DNA from: Ketogulonicigenium robustum
GTDB taxonomy: Bacteria > Pseudomonadota > Alphaproteobacteria > Rhodobacterales > Rhodobacteraceae
DNA: 64,000 nucleotides
Assembly: GCF_002117445.1 (NCBI RefSeq)
Contig: NZ_CP019937.1
Coordinates: forward strand, 1,241,501 to 1,305,500
Direction: 5' to 3'
In this document: piece after piece, positions 37,252 through 45,928 of the stretch
How the letters are laid out: each line of letters opens with the position of its first letter
How positions within the stretch are numbered: the stretch's first letter is position 1
Program-made: the position numbers and the translations under genes
The notes under the pieces: generated by a model
The model's database searches: none
Seen by the model: the letters and a program-made list of their open reading frames with translations, nothing else
Told to the model about the DNA's origin: nothing

Positions 37252-38175
37252 ATGAAGCACCTTTGGATCGATACCGACATGGGGTTCGACGACCTAGCGG
37301 CGATAGGGTTTTGCCTTGCCGAAGGGGCGCAGGTCGCAGCCCTCTCGATTGTGGCGGGGAATGTCGAACTGCCGCAAGGGGTCGAAAACGCCTGTGCAAG
37401 TGCCGATGTTTACGGCTGGACGATGCCGATCCACGCGGGCGCGAGTGCGCCGATTGCGGGGCCGCTGCACACTGCATCCTACGTCCTCGGCGATGATGGC
37501 ATGCCGACGGCGGGCCGGCGCCTGCCCACGCCGCAGCCCCACACCGTCGGTCCGGACGCGATTGCCGCACTAGCCGACTGGATTCTTGCGGGCGGGCGCG
37601 ATGTTCTGGCCCTTGGCCCGCTGACGAACATCGCCCATCTTGTGCAACGCTTTCCCGATGCGGCGCGTCTGGCCAAAGTCGTGTGGATGGGCGGCGCCTT
37701 TGCGCGCGGCAACCACACCGCCGTTTCCGAATTCAATGCCGCCGTCGACCCCGAGGCGATCAACATCGTCCTTCGCGGCGGGGTCGATCTGGTCATGGTC
37801 GGGCTGGAATGCTGCCGCGATGTGATGGTGACGCTGGACGACCTGCCCCCCTTACGCGCCATTGCGGGCGAACCCGCGCAGCTGCTGGCGGATGTGTACG
37901 AAGGTTACATCCGCATCGCCGCCAATGGCACGCGCCCCATGGCTCTTTATGACCCCGTCGCGGCGGCGGTTATTATCGACGAGGCTTTGGCAGAACTGCA
38001 GCCCGTCCATATGTTGGCCGAAGAAGACGGCACCCTGACCCGCGGCATGACCGTAATCGAATGGCGCACGCACAAAGCCGCGCCGAACATGCGCGTCGCG
38101 CTCAACCCGAACGCAACCGAAATACGCCGCCGCTTCCACGCGGCTTTGGCGGCCATGGCACAAGGGGCGGCCTGA
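37252..38175 (+). CDS. Nucleoside hydrolase
   Basis: This 307-residue enzyme hydrolyses the N-glycosidic bond of ribonucleosides. The N-terminal metal site is intact (LWIDTDMGFDDLAAIGF, matching DTDxGxDDxxA), and the later segments AIAALADWILAGGRDVLALG, LTNIAHLVQRFPDAARLAKV and VVWMGGAFARGNH fit the family's ribose and base pocket. No signal peptide is present. The ATG at 37252 has CGGAG upstream; a longer start at 37198 is less likely. Its stop overlaps the start of the adenine deaminase gene, so it probably releases adenine or hypoxanthine for that enzyme. The preferred nucleoside is not known. Confidence 0.88.
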   Translation: MKHLWIDTDMGFDDLAAIGFCLAEGAQVAALSIVAGNVELPQGVENACASADVYGWTMPIHAGASAPIAGPLHTASYVLGDDGMPTAGRRLPTPQPHTVGPDAIAALADWILAGGRDVLALGPLTNIAHLVQRFPDAARLAKVVWMGGAFARGNHTAVSEFNAAVDPEAINIVLRGGVDLVMVGLECCRDVMVTLDDLPPLRAIAGEPAQLLADVYEGYIRIAANGTRPMALYDPVAAAVIIDEALAELQPVHMLAEEDGTLTRGMTVIEWRTHKAAPNMRVALNPNATEIRRRFHAALAAMAQGAA

Positions 38176-39938
38176 TGCACGAGCCACAAGACTTGAACGA
38201 CGCCAATTTGCGCGACCGCGCCGTCGCCGCAGCCCTGGGAAACGCGCCATTTGATCTGCTGCTGGTCGGCGGGCAGCTGGTCAACGTCGCCACGTCCGAA
38301 ATTTACCCCGCCGATGTCGGCATCGTGGGCGGGCTCATCGCCTCGGTTCACCAGGCGGGATCGCGCGCAGATGCGGCCGAGGTGATTGATCTTTCAGGAC
38401 AATTCATCGCGCCCGGCCTGATCGATACGCATATGCATATCGAAAGCTCTATGGTGACGCCACGCAGATATGCGCAAACCGTGGTGCCCCAAGGCACGAC
38501 GACCGTCGTCTGGGATCCGCACGAGGTCGGCAATGTCGCGGGCCTCGCGGGGGTCGACTGGGCGATCGCCGCCGCGCGCGGTTTGGACTTGCGTGTGCTG
38601 ACACTGGCCCCGTCCTGCGTACCCTCGGCCCCTGGGATCGAGCGGGCGGGCGCCACCTTCGACCCGCCCCAGATGGCGCAGATGCTGGCCAACCCCGACA
38701 TCTACGGCGTCGCCGAGGTGATGGATATGCGCGGCGTGCTGACGCGCGCGCCCAAGATGCGCGGGATTGTCGATGCTGGTTTGGCATCGGGCAAGCTGGT
38801 CTGCGGCCATGCCCGTGGGCTGCTCGACGCCGAACTCCAAGGCTTTGTTGCCGCGGGCATTTCATCTGACCACGAAATCAGCGCCGCAGATGATTTCATG
38901 CAAAAAATCCGTGCCGGTCTGACGATAGAACTACGCGGCTCGCATGACTATGTCTTGCCCGGCGTCGTCGCCGCGCTGAAGACGCTGCCCCACATGCCGC
39001 AGACGCTGACGATCTGCACCGACGACGTTTTCCCCGACGATCTGACGGCCAAAGGCGGCATGGCGGATGTGCTGCGACGCCTTGTCGGCCACGGCATGCC
39101 CGCTATCGACGCCCTGCGCGGTGCCACGCTGAACGCGGCGATGCGCCTCGGGCGGGCCGACTTGGGCGCGGTCGCCCCTGGCCGCCGCGCCGATATTGCG
39201 GTTTTTGCTGATCTGGTGGGCTTCCGCGCGACGTTGGTGCTGGCCTCGGGGCGCATCGCGGCGCGCAACGGCATGCCCACCCGCACCGAATCCGCCACTT
39301 CGGACCTGCCCTTCACCGATACGATGAAGCTCGATCCGCTGATTGCTGACGCGTTCGACATTCGCGCCAGCGGAGATGTGGCGACAGTGAACACCGTCGT
39401 CACGCCCCGTTTCACGCGCTGGGGCACCGCCGATCTGCCCGTAAAAGACGGCATCGTTCAGGTGCCCGCCGATATGCTGCGGATGGCCGTGATCCACCGC
39501 CACGGCCTTGCCGACCCGACGCCAGTTGTCGGACTGCTGCAAGAATGGGGCAGCTGGTCAGGCGCGATCGCCACCACAATCGCGCACGATAGTCACAACC
39601 TGAACGTCTTTGGCTCGAACACGACCGACATGGCGGTCGCCGTAAACGCGCTGATTGCATGCGGTGGCGGCATGGCCGTGGCAAAAGACAGCAAAATACT
39701 GGCTCTCTTGCCCCTGCCTGTCTGCGGCCTTCTATCGGATGCGCCGACACCCGAGGTTGGCGTCGCGCTGGAACAGCTGCGCGACGCGGCCGATCAAGTG
39801 GCCGATTGGCTGCCGCCGGTGCGCACGTTCAAAGCCTTGGTCGGCGCATCGCTGGCCTGCAACCCCGGCCCGCATGTCACCGACATAGGCATCGCCGACG
39901 GCAGCACGGGCGAAATCAGGCAGACTGTTGCGGGCTGA
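38175..39938 (+). CDS. ade: Adenine deaminase
   Basis: This 587-residue amidohydrolase converts adenine to hypoxanthine. Metal and substrate motifs are GQFIAPGLIDTHMHIESSMV (two His of the metal site), TTTVVWDPHEVGNVAG and KLVCGHARGLLDAELQGFVA. ICTDDVFPDDL carries the catalytic Asp. The C-terminal beta-domain NLNVFGSNTTDMAVAVNALI follows the family. Length and motif set match Ade (EC 3.5.4.2) rather than the unrelated adenosine-deaminase type. Its ATG is shared with the nucleoside hydrolase stop, so the two steps of adenosine-to-hypoxanthine conversion are coupled. The 3' end overlaps the convergent phosphoribosyltransferase gene by 23 bases. Confidence 0.93.
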   Translation: MHEPQDLNDANLRDRAVAAALGNAPFDLLLVGGQLVNVATSEIYPADVGIVGGLIASVHQAGSRADAAEVIDLSGQFIAPGLIDTHMHIESSMVTPRRYAQTVVPQGTTTVVWDPHEVGNVAGLAGVDWAIAAARGLDLRVLTLAPSCVPSAPGIERAGATFDPPQMAQMLANPDIYGVAEVMDMRGVLTRAPKMRGIVDAGLASGKLVCGHARGLLDAELQGFVAAGISSDHEISAADDFMQKIRAGLTIELRGSHDYVLPGVVAALKTLPHMPQTLTICTDDVFPDDLTAKGGMADVLRRLVGHGMPAIDALRGATLNAAMRLGRADLGAVAPGRRADIAVFADLVGFRATLVLASGRIAARNGMPTRTESATSDLPFTDTMKLDPLIADAFDIRASGDVATVNTVVTPRFTRWGTADLPVKDGIVQVPADMLRMAVIHRHGLADPTPVVGLLQEWGSWSGAIATTIAHDSHNLNVFGSNTTDMAVAVNALIACGGGMAVAKDSKILALLPLPVCGLLSDAPTPEVGVALEQLRDAADQVADWLPPVRTFKALVGASLACNPGPHVTDIGIADGSTGEIRQTVAG

Positions 39939-40575
39939 CCGCCCATCCAGCTGCGCCTTGGTGCAAGATCGGGGTGGAGAACGCCCCGATCACCGGCAAA
40001 CTCAACCGTCCGCGCCAGCTATCGCCCTGCAGCATCGCAGCGCCCACGGCCAAGGGCGCAACGCCTGCAATGTCCATCAGCTTCAACACTGTCGCAATGG
40101 ATGCGCCGCTGGATAACACGTCATCGACCACCACAACCCGCTTTCCTTGCAGCAAAGCCAGCATACGCGGGTCGATATACAGCCGCTTGCCGCCGCCGGG
40201 CGTCGTGATCGAGGATAAGGGCAGCGACAGCGCCTCATCATACCAAAACTTGCGTGAATATCCCAGCGGAACCAAGCGATTATGCCCCAAGCGGCGCGCT
40301 ACAGCCTCGGCCAACGGCAAGCCCAGCGTGGGCACAGCAACCACAACCTCGGGCGCATAGTCATGCAAACCAGCGGCGACAGCATCGGCCAAGGCGTCCA
40401 GCACCGAAAACCCCGCTTGGTTCAAGATCAACGAGGCTACGCCCCGCCCATCGGGCAGCTTGCGAATGGGCAACAGAATTTGCCGATCGCCTAACGCCAC
40501 CGCAAAGCTGTCCTGATCTGCCTGCACTCCCAGCGTCAGATCGGTGTAAAGCTGTTGCCAGACATCTGTGCGCAT
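39916..40575 (-). CDS. Phosphoribosyltransferase (type I fold)
   Basis: This 219-residue protein has the PRPP-binding motif VVVVDDVLSSGAS near residue 140, the hallmark of type I phosphoribosyltransferases. The preceding VAVPTLGLPLAEAVARRLG is typical of purine enzymes, where the base is joined to ribose phosphate. The N-terminal 80 residues are not specific. Its convergent overlap with adenine deaminase points to purine salvage, perhaps of the hypoxanthine or adenine produced there. The base specificity cannot be stated from the sequence. Confidence 0.8.
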   Translation of the reverse strand: MRTDVWQQLYTDLTLGVQADQDSFAVALGDRQILLPIRKLPDGRGVASLILNQAGFSVLDALADAVAAGLHDYAPEVVVAVPTLGLPLAEAVARRLGHNRLVPLGYSRKFWYDEALSLPLSSITTPGGGKRLYIDPRMLALLQGKRVVVVDDVLSSGASIATVLKLMDIAGVAPLAVGAAMLQGDSWRGRLSLPVIGAFSTPILHQGAAGWAVSPQQSA

Positions 40576-40639
40576 GCGCGCCTCCTTTGCAGTGGATGTT
40601 TTCCGCTTTAATATGGCCGCAATCGAAAGGCCCTAAAAA

Positions 40640-41803
40640 ATGACTGATCTTATCTCGCCCGCCGCCCACGCCGACCTTACGGCGCTGCGCCGCGACCTTC
40701 ATACCCACCCCGAGCTGGGATTTGAAGAACATCGCACGTCCAAAATCGTGGCCGAACGTCTGGCAGCCGCGGGTCTGCAGGTGACGTTGGGTCTGGGCGG
40801 CACGGGCGTCGTGGGCACGCTGCGCAAAGGTACCGGCAACCGCGCAATCTTGCTGCGCGCCGATATGGACGCGCTGGCCATGACCGAGGTCACAGGCCTG
40901 CCCTATGCCAGCTTAACACCCGGAAAAATGCACGCCTGCGGGCACGACGGCCACACCGTCATGCTGCTGGGCGCGGCCGAGGAAATGACCAAGCGCGACT
41001 TTTCGGGCACCGTACATTTCGTGTTCCAACCCGCCGAGGAAGGTCGTGGCGGCGGTGCAGCAATGGTGCGTGACGGGTTCTTTGATCAGTTCCCTGTTGA
41101 CGCTGCTTACGGCCTGCACAATGCGGTCGACATGCCGCTGGGCGCCATCGCTGCTGTCGAGGGGCCGCAACTGGCCAGTTCCGACCGCTGGCGGGTGACC
41201 TTCCGCGGCATGGGCACGCACGGCGCCAAGCCCCACAACGGGCGCAACCCCATGACCGCTGCCGGTCTGTTCCTTGCGCAGGTGCACAACATCGTCGCGC
41301 AAGAGGTTAACCCCCTGAAAACCGCCGTCATCAGCGCCTGCGCCATGCATGCCGGTGACTTCGAAGCGCTGAACGTCATCCCCGCCGAGGCCGCTATCGG
41401 CGGCACCGCCCGCAGCTATGACCCAGCGGTGCGCGATTATCTGGAAGAGGCCATCGGCCGCCACGCGCGGGGCATCGCCGCCAGCCTCGGGATTGCGGTG
41501 GATTACACCTATACGCGCGGCATTTCAGCCGTCGTGAACGAGGCCGCGCCGACCGAGGTCGCCCGCCGCGCCGCCGCCCGCGCGCTGGGCAGCGATGCGG
41601 TGATCACCGCGAATGACCCTGTCATGGCTGGTGATGATTTTTCGGAATTTGGTATGCGGGTGCCCGGCTGCTACGCGCACCTCGGCATGGGGCCGATGCG
41701 CCCAGGCGGCCAGCACCACGGCACAAACTACGACTTCAATGATGAATGCATTCCCGCTGGCGTCGCATGGTGGTGTGCCGTGGTCGAGGAAGAGCTGCGC
41801 TAA
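40640..41803 (+). CDS. M20-family amidohydrolase (hippurate hydrolase-like)
   Basis: This 387-residue dinuclear-metal hydrolase begins LRRDLHTHPELGFEEHRTS and has MHACGHDGHTVMLLG with the metal His and Asp. PAEEGRGGGAAMVRDG (catalytic and metal Glu) and the dimerisation domain (HNGRNPMTAAGLFLAQVHNI) follow. This is the HipO/AmaA/IAA-amino-acid hydrolase subgroup, which cuts N-acyl amino acids. No signal peptide is seen. It converges with the next M20 gene, overlapping by four bases, and has no obvious transport partner on its own strand. Confidence 0.9.
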   Translation: MTDLISPAAHADLTALRRDLHTHPELGFEEHRTSKIVAERLAAAGLQVTLGLGGTGVVGTLRKGTGNRAILLRADMDALAMTEVTGLPYASLTPGKMHACGHDGHTVMLLGAAEEMTKRDFSGTVHFVFQPAEEGRGGGAAMVRDGFFDQFPVDAAYGLHNAVDMPLGAIAAVEGPQLASSDRWRVTFRGMGTHGAKPHNGRNPMTAAGLFLAQVHNIVAQEVNPLKTAVISACAMHAGDFEALNVIPAEAAIGGTARSYDPAVRDYLEEAIGRHARGIAASLGIAVDYTYTRGISAVVNEAAPTEVARRAAARALGSDAVITANDPVMAGDDFSEFGMRVPGCYAHLGMGPMRPGGQHHGTNYDFNDECIPAGVAWWCAVVEEELR

Positions 41804-43176
41804 ACCTTAGCCAGATCATCCATTACATTAACCCAAGCTTTCATGCCTTTGTGAAAGCTTGACAAATCATACTTCTCATTGGGCGAGTGGATGCGGTTGT
41901 CAAAGCGGGCGAAGCCCACCAGCAGCGCATCCACACCCAAAATACCGTTCAGCGCCCCGATGATCGGGATCGTCCCGCCGGTGCCGCATGTGGTCGAGCT
42001 GCCCCATTCGGCGGCAAGCCCCGCCAATGCGGGGGCCAGATAGGGGTTATCGGCCTGCGCGGCCCACGCGGGCGACAGGCCGTGGTCGGCAAATTCCACC
42101 GTGCAATCTGCGGGCATTTGCGACCGGATATGCGCCTGAAAAGCCGCGCGGATCTTTTCGGGGTCTTGCCCTGCCGCCAAACGGAACGACACTTTGGCAT
42201 GCGCTTTGGCGGGGATCACGGTTTTAAAGCCCGGCTCGGTATAGCCGCCCCAGATGCCGTTGATCTCACAACTCGGGCGTGCCCAGATTTGCTCGAGCAC
42301 GGAATAGGCCGCTTCGCCCGCAGGCACGGCACGGCCGACGCCGCCCAAAAAGGCCGCCGCATCAAAAGGCAGCGCTGCCCATTCGGCGCGGCGTTCTGCG
42401 GGCGGCATTTGCACGTCATCGTAGAAACCCGCAAAAGCGACCCCGCCTTCGGGGCTACGCATGCTGGCCAAGGCTTGCGTCAGCACAGTCACCGCATTGG
42501 CGGCGGCGTTGCCAAACATGCCCGAATGCAGATCGCGGTCACCCGCGGTGACGCTCACTTCCTGCCCCAGCAGCCCACGCAGGCTTGTGGTGATGGCGGG
42601 CGTATCCTGCCCCCACATATCGGTATCGCAGACCAGGACCAGATCGCAATCCAGCTCGTCCTTGGCGCTTTCAAGGAAGGCGGCCAGCGATGGCGAGCCG
42701 CTTTCTTCCTCGCCCTCGAACAGGAACGAGACGCGCAGCGGCAGGCTGCCCTTCACCTCGATATAGGCACGGCAGGCCTCGACAAAGGTCATCAGCGCGC
42801 CCTTATCGTCTGATGCACCGCGCGCGACGATGTGAGTCTCGTCGCCAACTTTGCGCAAGATCGGCTCGAACGGATCGCTGTTCCACAGCTCTAGCGGGTC
42901 GGCGGGTTGGACGTCGTAATGGCCGTAGAACAGCACATGCGGCGCATCGGCTGGCCCCGGCAGGTGGCCGACAACCATCGGGTGACCGGTGGTCGGGCGG
43001 ACGCTCGCCTCGGCCCCCATCGCCTGCAACGTTTCAGCCAACCACGCGGCGCAGCGGGCCACATCGCCGGCATAGGCAGGATCCGTCGAAACCGAAGGGA
43101 TACGGATAAGTTGGAACAGCGACTGAAGCCGCTGATCCAAGGTGGCGTCGATATGTGCCAGAACGTCGGCCGACAT
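41800..43176 (-). CDS. M20-family dipeptidase (carboxypeptidase G2/PepV/carnosinase-like)
   Basis: This 458-residue zinc peptidase starts MSADVLAHIDATLDQRLQSL and has IRIPSVSTDPAY, the metal His and catalytic Asp in VLFYGHYDVQPADPLELWNS, ARGASDDKGALMTF, and FEGEEESGSPSLAAFLESA with the catalytic and metal Glu residues. The dimerisation domain reads GDRDLHSGMFGNAAANAVTV. This matches bacterial dipeptidases of the carnosinase type. The ATG at 43176 shares a base with the stop of the ABC ATPase gene, so it belongs to the polyamine-type transporter operon and probably cleaves the imported compound. Confidence 0.9.
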   Translation of the reverse strand: MSADVLAHIDATLDQRLQSLFQLIRIPSVSTDPAYAGDVARCAAWLAETLQAMGAEASVRPTTGHPMVVGHLPGPADAPHVLFYGHYDVQPADPLELWNSDPFEPILRKVGDETHIVARGASDDKGALMTFVEACRAYIEVKGSLPLRVSFLFEGEEESGSPSLAAFLESAKDELDCDLVLVCDTDMWGQDTPAITTSLRGLLGQEVSVTAGDRDLHSGMFGNAAANAVTVLTQALASMRSPEGGVAFAGFYDDVQMPPAERRAEWAALPFDAAAFLGGVGRAVPAGEAAYSVLEQIWARPSCEINGIWGGYTEPGFKTVIPAKAHAKVSFRLAAGQDPEKIRAAFQAHIRSQMPADCTVEFADHGLSPAWAAQADNPYLAPALAGLAAEWGSSTTCGTGGTIPIIGALNGILGVDALLVGFARFDNRIHSPNEKYDLSSFHKGMKAWVNVMDDLAKV

Positions 43177-44249
43177 CAGGATTCGACCGGAAGCAGGCAG
43201 CACTGGTCGGCGTCCGGCACCAGAATGGCGGCGGTGCCACTCTCGTACGGGGTCGCCAGCGGGCCGTTTGCGGTGATCTGACCGGCGGGCGTCGCGCATT
43301 GGTACTGATAGGCGCGGCCCAGATAGGTGCGCAGGCCCAGCGATACCGGCAGGCCGGTTCCCACGGGTTGCCCTGCGGCGGGCGTCGCCACCAAACCTTC
43401 GGGACGGGCCGCCAGAATGAAACGCTTGCCCGGCACAGCGAAGCGGTCTTTGGGCAAGTCAACCAGCATACCGCCAGCCGCCTCAGCGCGGACGCTGGTG
43501 CTGTCTTCCGACACCACGGTCATTTCCAGCAGGTTCTCGAACCCGACGAAATTGGCGACAAACGCGTTTGCAGGCTTGGAATACAGCACTTCGGGCGTAT
43601 CCAGCTGCATGATCTGCCCCTTGTTCATGATCGCGACACGGTCCGAGATCGAGAACGCCTCTTCCTGATCGTGCGTCACATAAAGCGCGGTCGTGCCGTT
43701 TGCCTGTTGCAGACGGCGGATTTCAACCCGCATGTCAACGCGCAGCTTGGCATCAAGGTTGGAAAGCGGCTCGTCGAACATCAGCAGCGGCGGCTGGATC
43801 ACCAGTGCGCGGGCCAAGGCGACGCGCTGACGCTGCCCGCCCGACAGGTTTGCCGGATAGCGATCCGCGTAACCGCCAAGGCCTACCAGATCGACAAACT
43901 CGTTCGCGCGGCGCTTGCGTTCATCGGCGGGCACGCCGCGCTGCTTCAGACCAAAGGCCACGTTATCGCGCACGCTCAGGTGCGGGAACAGCGCGTAGGT
44001 CTGAAAGACCAGACCAATGTCGCGCGCGTGGGCCGGCAAGCGCGTCAGATCACGCTCGCCCAGCTTGATCGTGCCGCTGGTAGGTTCCAGAAAGCCGGCC
44101 ACCAGACGCAGGGTTGTGGTTTTGCCGCAGCCCGATGCACCCAGAAGCGAGACAAGCTCGCCCTCTTTCACGTGCAGGGACAGATCCTCCAGCACCTTGG
44201 TGGTGCCGTAGTGGGCGGTGATGTTTTCAAGGTTCAGAGATACGGTCAT
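43176..44249 (-). CDS. Polyamine/iron-type ABC transporter ATP-binding protein (PotA family)
   Basis: This 357-residue ATPase has Walker A GASGCGKTTTLRLVAGF, the signature LSGGQRQRVALARAL, Walker B LLMFDEPLSNLDAKL and an H-loop in YVTHDQEEAF. The C-terminal 100 residues form the TOBE regulatory domain typical of spermidine/putrescine, Fe(III) and related importers. It lies at the end of the SBP-permease-permease-ATPase order and is coupled to the M20 dipeptidase gene. The substrate could be a polyamine, amino-acid derivative or opine. Confidence 0.93.
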   Translation of the reverse strand: MTVSLNLENITAHYGTTKVLEDLSLHVKEGELVSLLGASGCGKTTTLRLVAGFLEPTSGTIKLGERDLTRLPAHARDIGLVFQTYALFPHLSVRDNVAFGLKQRGVPADERKRRANEFVDLVGLGGYADRYPANLSGGQRQRVALARALVIQPPLLMFDEPLSNLDAKLRVDMRVEIRRLQQANGTTALYVTHDQEEAFSISDRVAIMNKGQIMQLDTPEVLYSKPANAFVANFVGFENLLEMTVVSEDSTSVRAEAAGGMLVDLPKDRFAVPGKRFILAARPEGLVATPAAGQPVGTGLPVSLGLRTYLGRAYQYQCATPAGQITANGPLATPYESGTAAILVPDADQCCLLPVES

Positions 44250-45034
44250 TTTGTCATGAATGTCAGGCCGAGTGTCCGTTCAACCATTGCCATAACGACA
44301 ACGGTGACGAGCATCAGCAATACGGAAACAGAGGCGATGGTCGGGTCGAAGAACTGCTCCATATGGGCGAGCAGTTGGATCGGCAGGGTCGAAACCCCCG
44401 GCCCCGTCAAGAACATCGAGACGGAAACATCGTTGAGCGAGGTAATAAACGCTAGGATGAACCCAGCAATAATACCCCCACGGATGTTCGGCAGTACGAC
44501 GGTGAAGAACGCTTTCCAGCGCGGGCAGCCCAAGCTGACGGCCGCTTCTTCGATCGAGAAATCGAAGCTGTTCAGCGAGGCGCCAACAACACGTACGCAG
44601 TATGGCAAAACCAACAGCGCGTGCGCCAGCATCAATGTAGTCATCAGCGGCAGGTTCGCGCCGATAGCTACGGTTTTCATCATAGAAAAGCCCAGCACGA
44701 TCTCGGGGATCAGGATGGGCAGAACATAGATATTGCCAAGGAACTGCGGTAGCTGCACGCGAAAGCGCGCCAGCGCGTATGCGGCCGGAATACCGATCAC
44801 CATCGACAGCGCTGTGCCGGCAACGGCCAGTGTAAACGACGTGATAGCAGTGCGGCGGAACGCACTGATATCAAAAGCGTTTTGGAACCAGTGCAGCGTC
44901 AGCCCCTGCGGCGGAAACGTCAAATACGTCGTATTCGACAGTGCCGCGCCCAAGATGATGATCAGCGGCGCCAGCAAGAAGACAAAGACGACTGCGGCAA
45001 AGGCAATCAGGAACGGATTGATTTTTTGCTGCAT
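44246..45034 (-). CDS. Polyamine-type ABC transporter permease (PotC family)
   Basis: This 262-residue inner-membrane protein has six membrane segments (AFAAVVFVFLLAPLIIILGA at the start). The EAA loop reads IEEAAVSLGCPRWKAFFTVV, which is typical of PotC/PhnV-type permeases. Its stop overlaps the start of the ATPase gene by four bases and it starts one base after the partner permease gene. It should form the transport pore with the PotB-type protein. Confidence 0.93.
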   Translation of the reverse strand: MQQKINPFLIAFAAVVFVFLLAPLIIILGAALSNTTYLTFPPQGLTLHWFQNAFDISAFRRTAITSFTLAVAGTALSMVIGIPAAYALARFRVQLPQFLGNIYVLPILIPEIVLGFSMMKTVAIGANLPLMTTLMLAHALLVLPYCVRVVGASLNSFDFSIEEAAVSLGCPRWKAFFTVVLPNIRGGIIAGFILAFITSLNDVSVSMFLTGPGVSTLPIQLLAHMEQFFDPTIASVSVLLMLVTVVVMAMVERTLGLTFMTK

Positions 45035-45035
45035 G

Positions 45036-45863
45036 TCAGCCTGCCACGGGGTTAAGACGGCGTGCCAGTCGCGACATCGCCAGAACGGTGATCAGCGTGA
45101 TCACGACCATGATGGCCGCGACCGTCGAGGCCCCGACCCAGTCGAACATGACCATCGCGCGTTGGTGCAGGAACGTGCCCATCATCATCTGACGCTCGCC
45201 GCCCAGCAATTGCGGTGTGGCATAGGATGTGAACGATCCGGTAAACACCAGCACCGCCCCCACGATCAGCCCGGGAACCGACATCGGCAGGATCACCTGC
45301 CGGAACGCCGCACCGGGTTTCGCCCCCAGCGAGGATGCAGCCTCGGTCAGGTCTTTCGGGATGCTTTCCAGCACGCCAACCAGTGTCAGGATCATCAGCG
45401 GCACGAACAGGTAAACCATGGCCGAGATCACCGCACCTTTGGTGTAAAGCATCGAAAGCGGTTCCGATATCACCCCCGAGTTAAGCAGCGTGGTGTTGAC
45501 GATGCCGTTGCGCCCCAGCAGCACCAGCCATGCGAACGAACGCACGACCACGCCCGTCAACAGCGGGAAAACTGCGGCCACGATCATCAGGCTTTTCAGG
45601 CGCGCCGGTGCGCGCGCAACCACCCAAGCGGTCGCAAACCCGATGACGACCGAGATAACGGTTGTGATTGCGGCAATTTCAAACGTCCGCCACAGCACCC
45701 TACGGCGCAGGCCCGAATTGAAAAAAGCCTCGTAATTGCCAAAAATTCCATTGGCGTGATCAAACGATGATCCCAGCGTAGCCAGAACCGGCCACCCCAA
45801 GAACAAAAGCACCAGCAACAATGCTGGTGCGCTGAGCAGCCAAGCGCGAAGGCGATTGGACAT
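45036..45863 (-). CDS. Polyamine-type ABC transporter permease (PotB family)
   Basis: This 275-residue permease has membrane helices (AWLLSAPALLLVLLFLGWPV at the start) and the EAA loop DLTEAASSLGAKPGAAFRQV. It is the first of two permeases after the substrate-binding-protein gene, separated from it by 65 bases that contain a perfect hairpin. The order SBP-PotB-PotC-PotA is complete, so the importer should be functional. Confidence 0.93.
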   Translation of the reverse strand: MSNRLRAWLLSAPALLLVLLFLGWPVLATLGSSFDHANGIFGNYEAFFNSGLRRRVLWRTFEIAAITTVISVVIGFATAWVVARAPARLKSLMIVAAVFPLLTGVVVRSFAWLVLLGRNGIVNTTLLNSGVISEPLSMLYTKGAVISAMVYLFVPLMILTLVGVLESIPKDLTEAASSLGAKPGAAFRQVILPMSVPGLIVGAVLVFTGSFTSYATPQLLGGERQMMMGTFLHQRAMVMFDWVGASTVAAIMVVITLITVLAMSRLARRLNPVAG

Positions 45864-45885
45864 TCACGGTCCTTCCTAAATGAAA

Positions 45886-45905
45886 GGTGCCCCGATTGGG
45901 GCACC
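45886..45905 (-). terminator. Perfect intercistronic hairpin after the PotD-type gene
   Basis: GGTGCCCC and GGGGCACC are exact 8-base reverse complements around a 4-base loop, in the 65-base gap between the substrate-binding-protein gene and the first permease gene. Downstream on the minus strand is TTTCATTT. It probably causes partial termination or protects the binding-protein mRNA, so that this protein exceeds the permeases. Confidence 0.65.
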
Positions 45906-45928
45906 CCTTAATCAAGTTCTGCGGCTAA

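Noticed and set aside
43155-44729. 524-codon plus-strand frame over the PotA/PotC-type genes
   Set aside because: It is a shadow of well-supported transporter genes and shows no recognisable domain.
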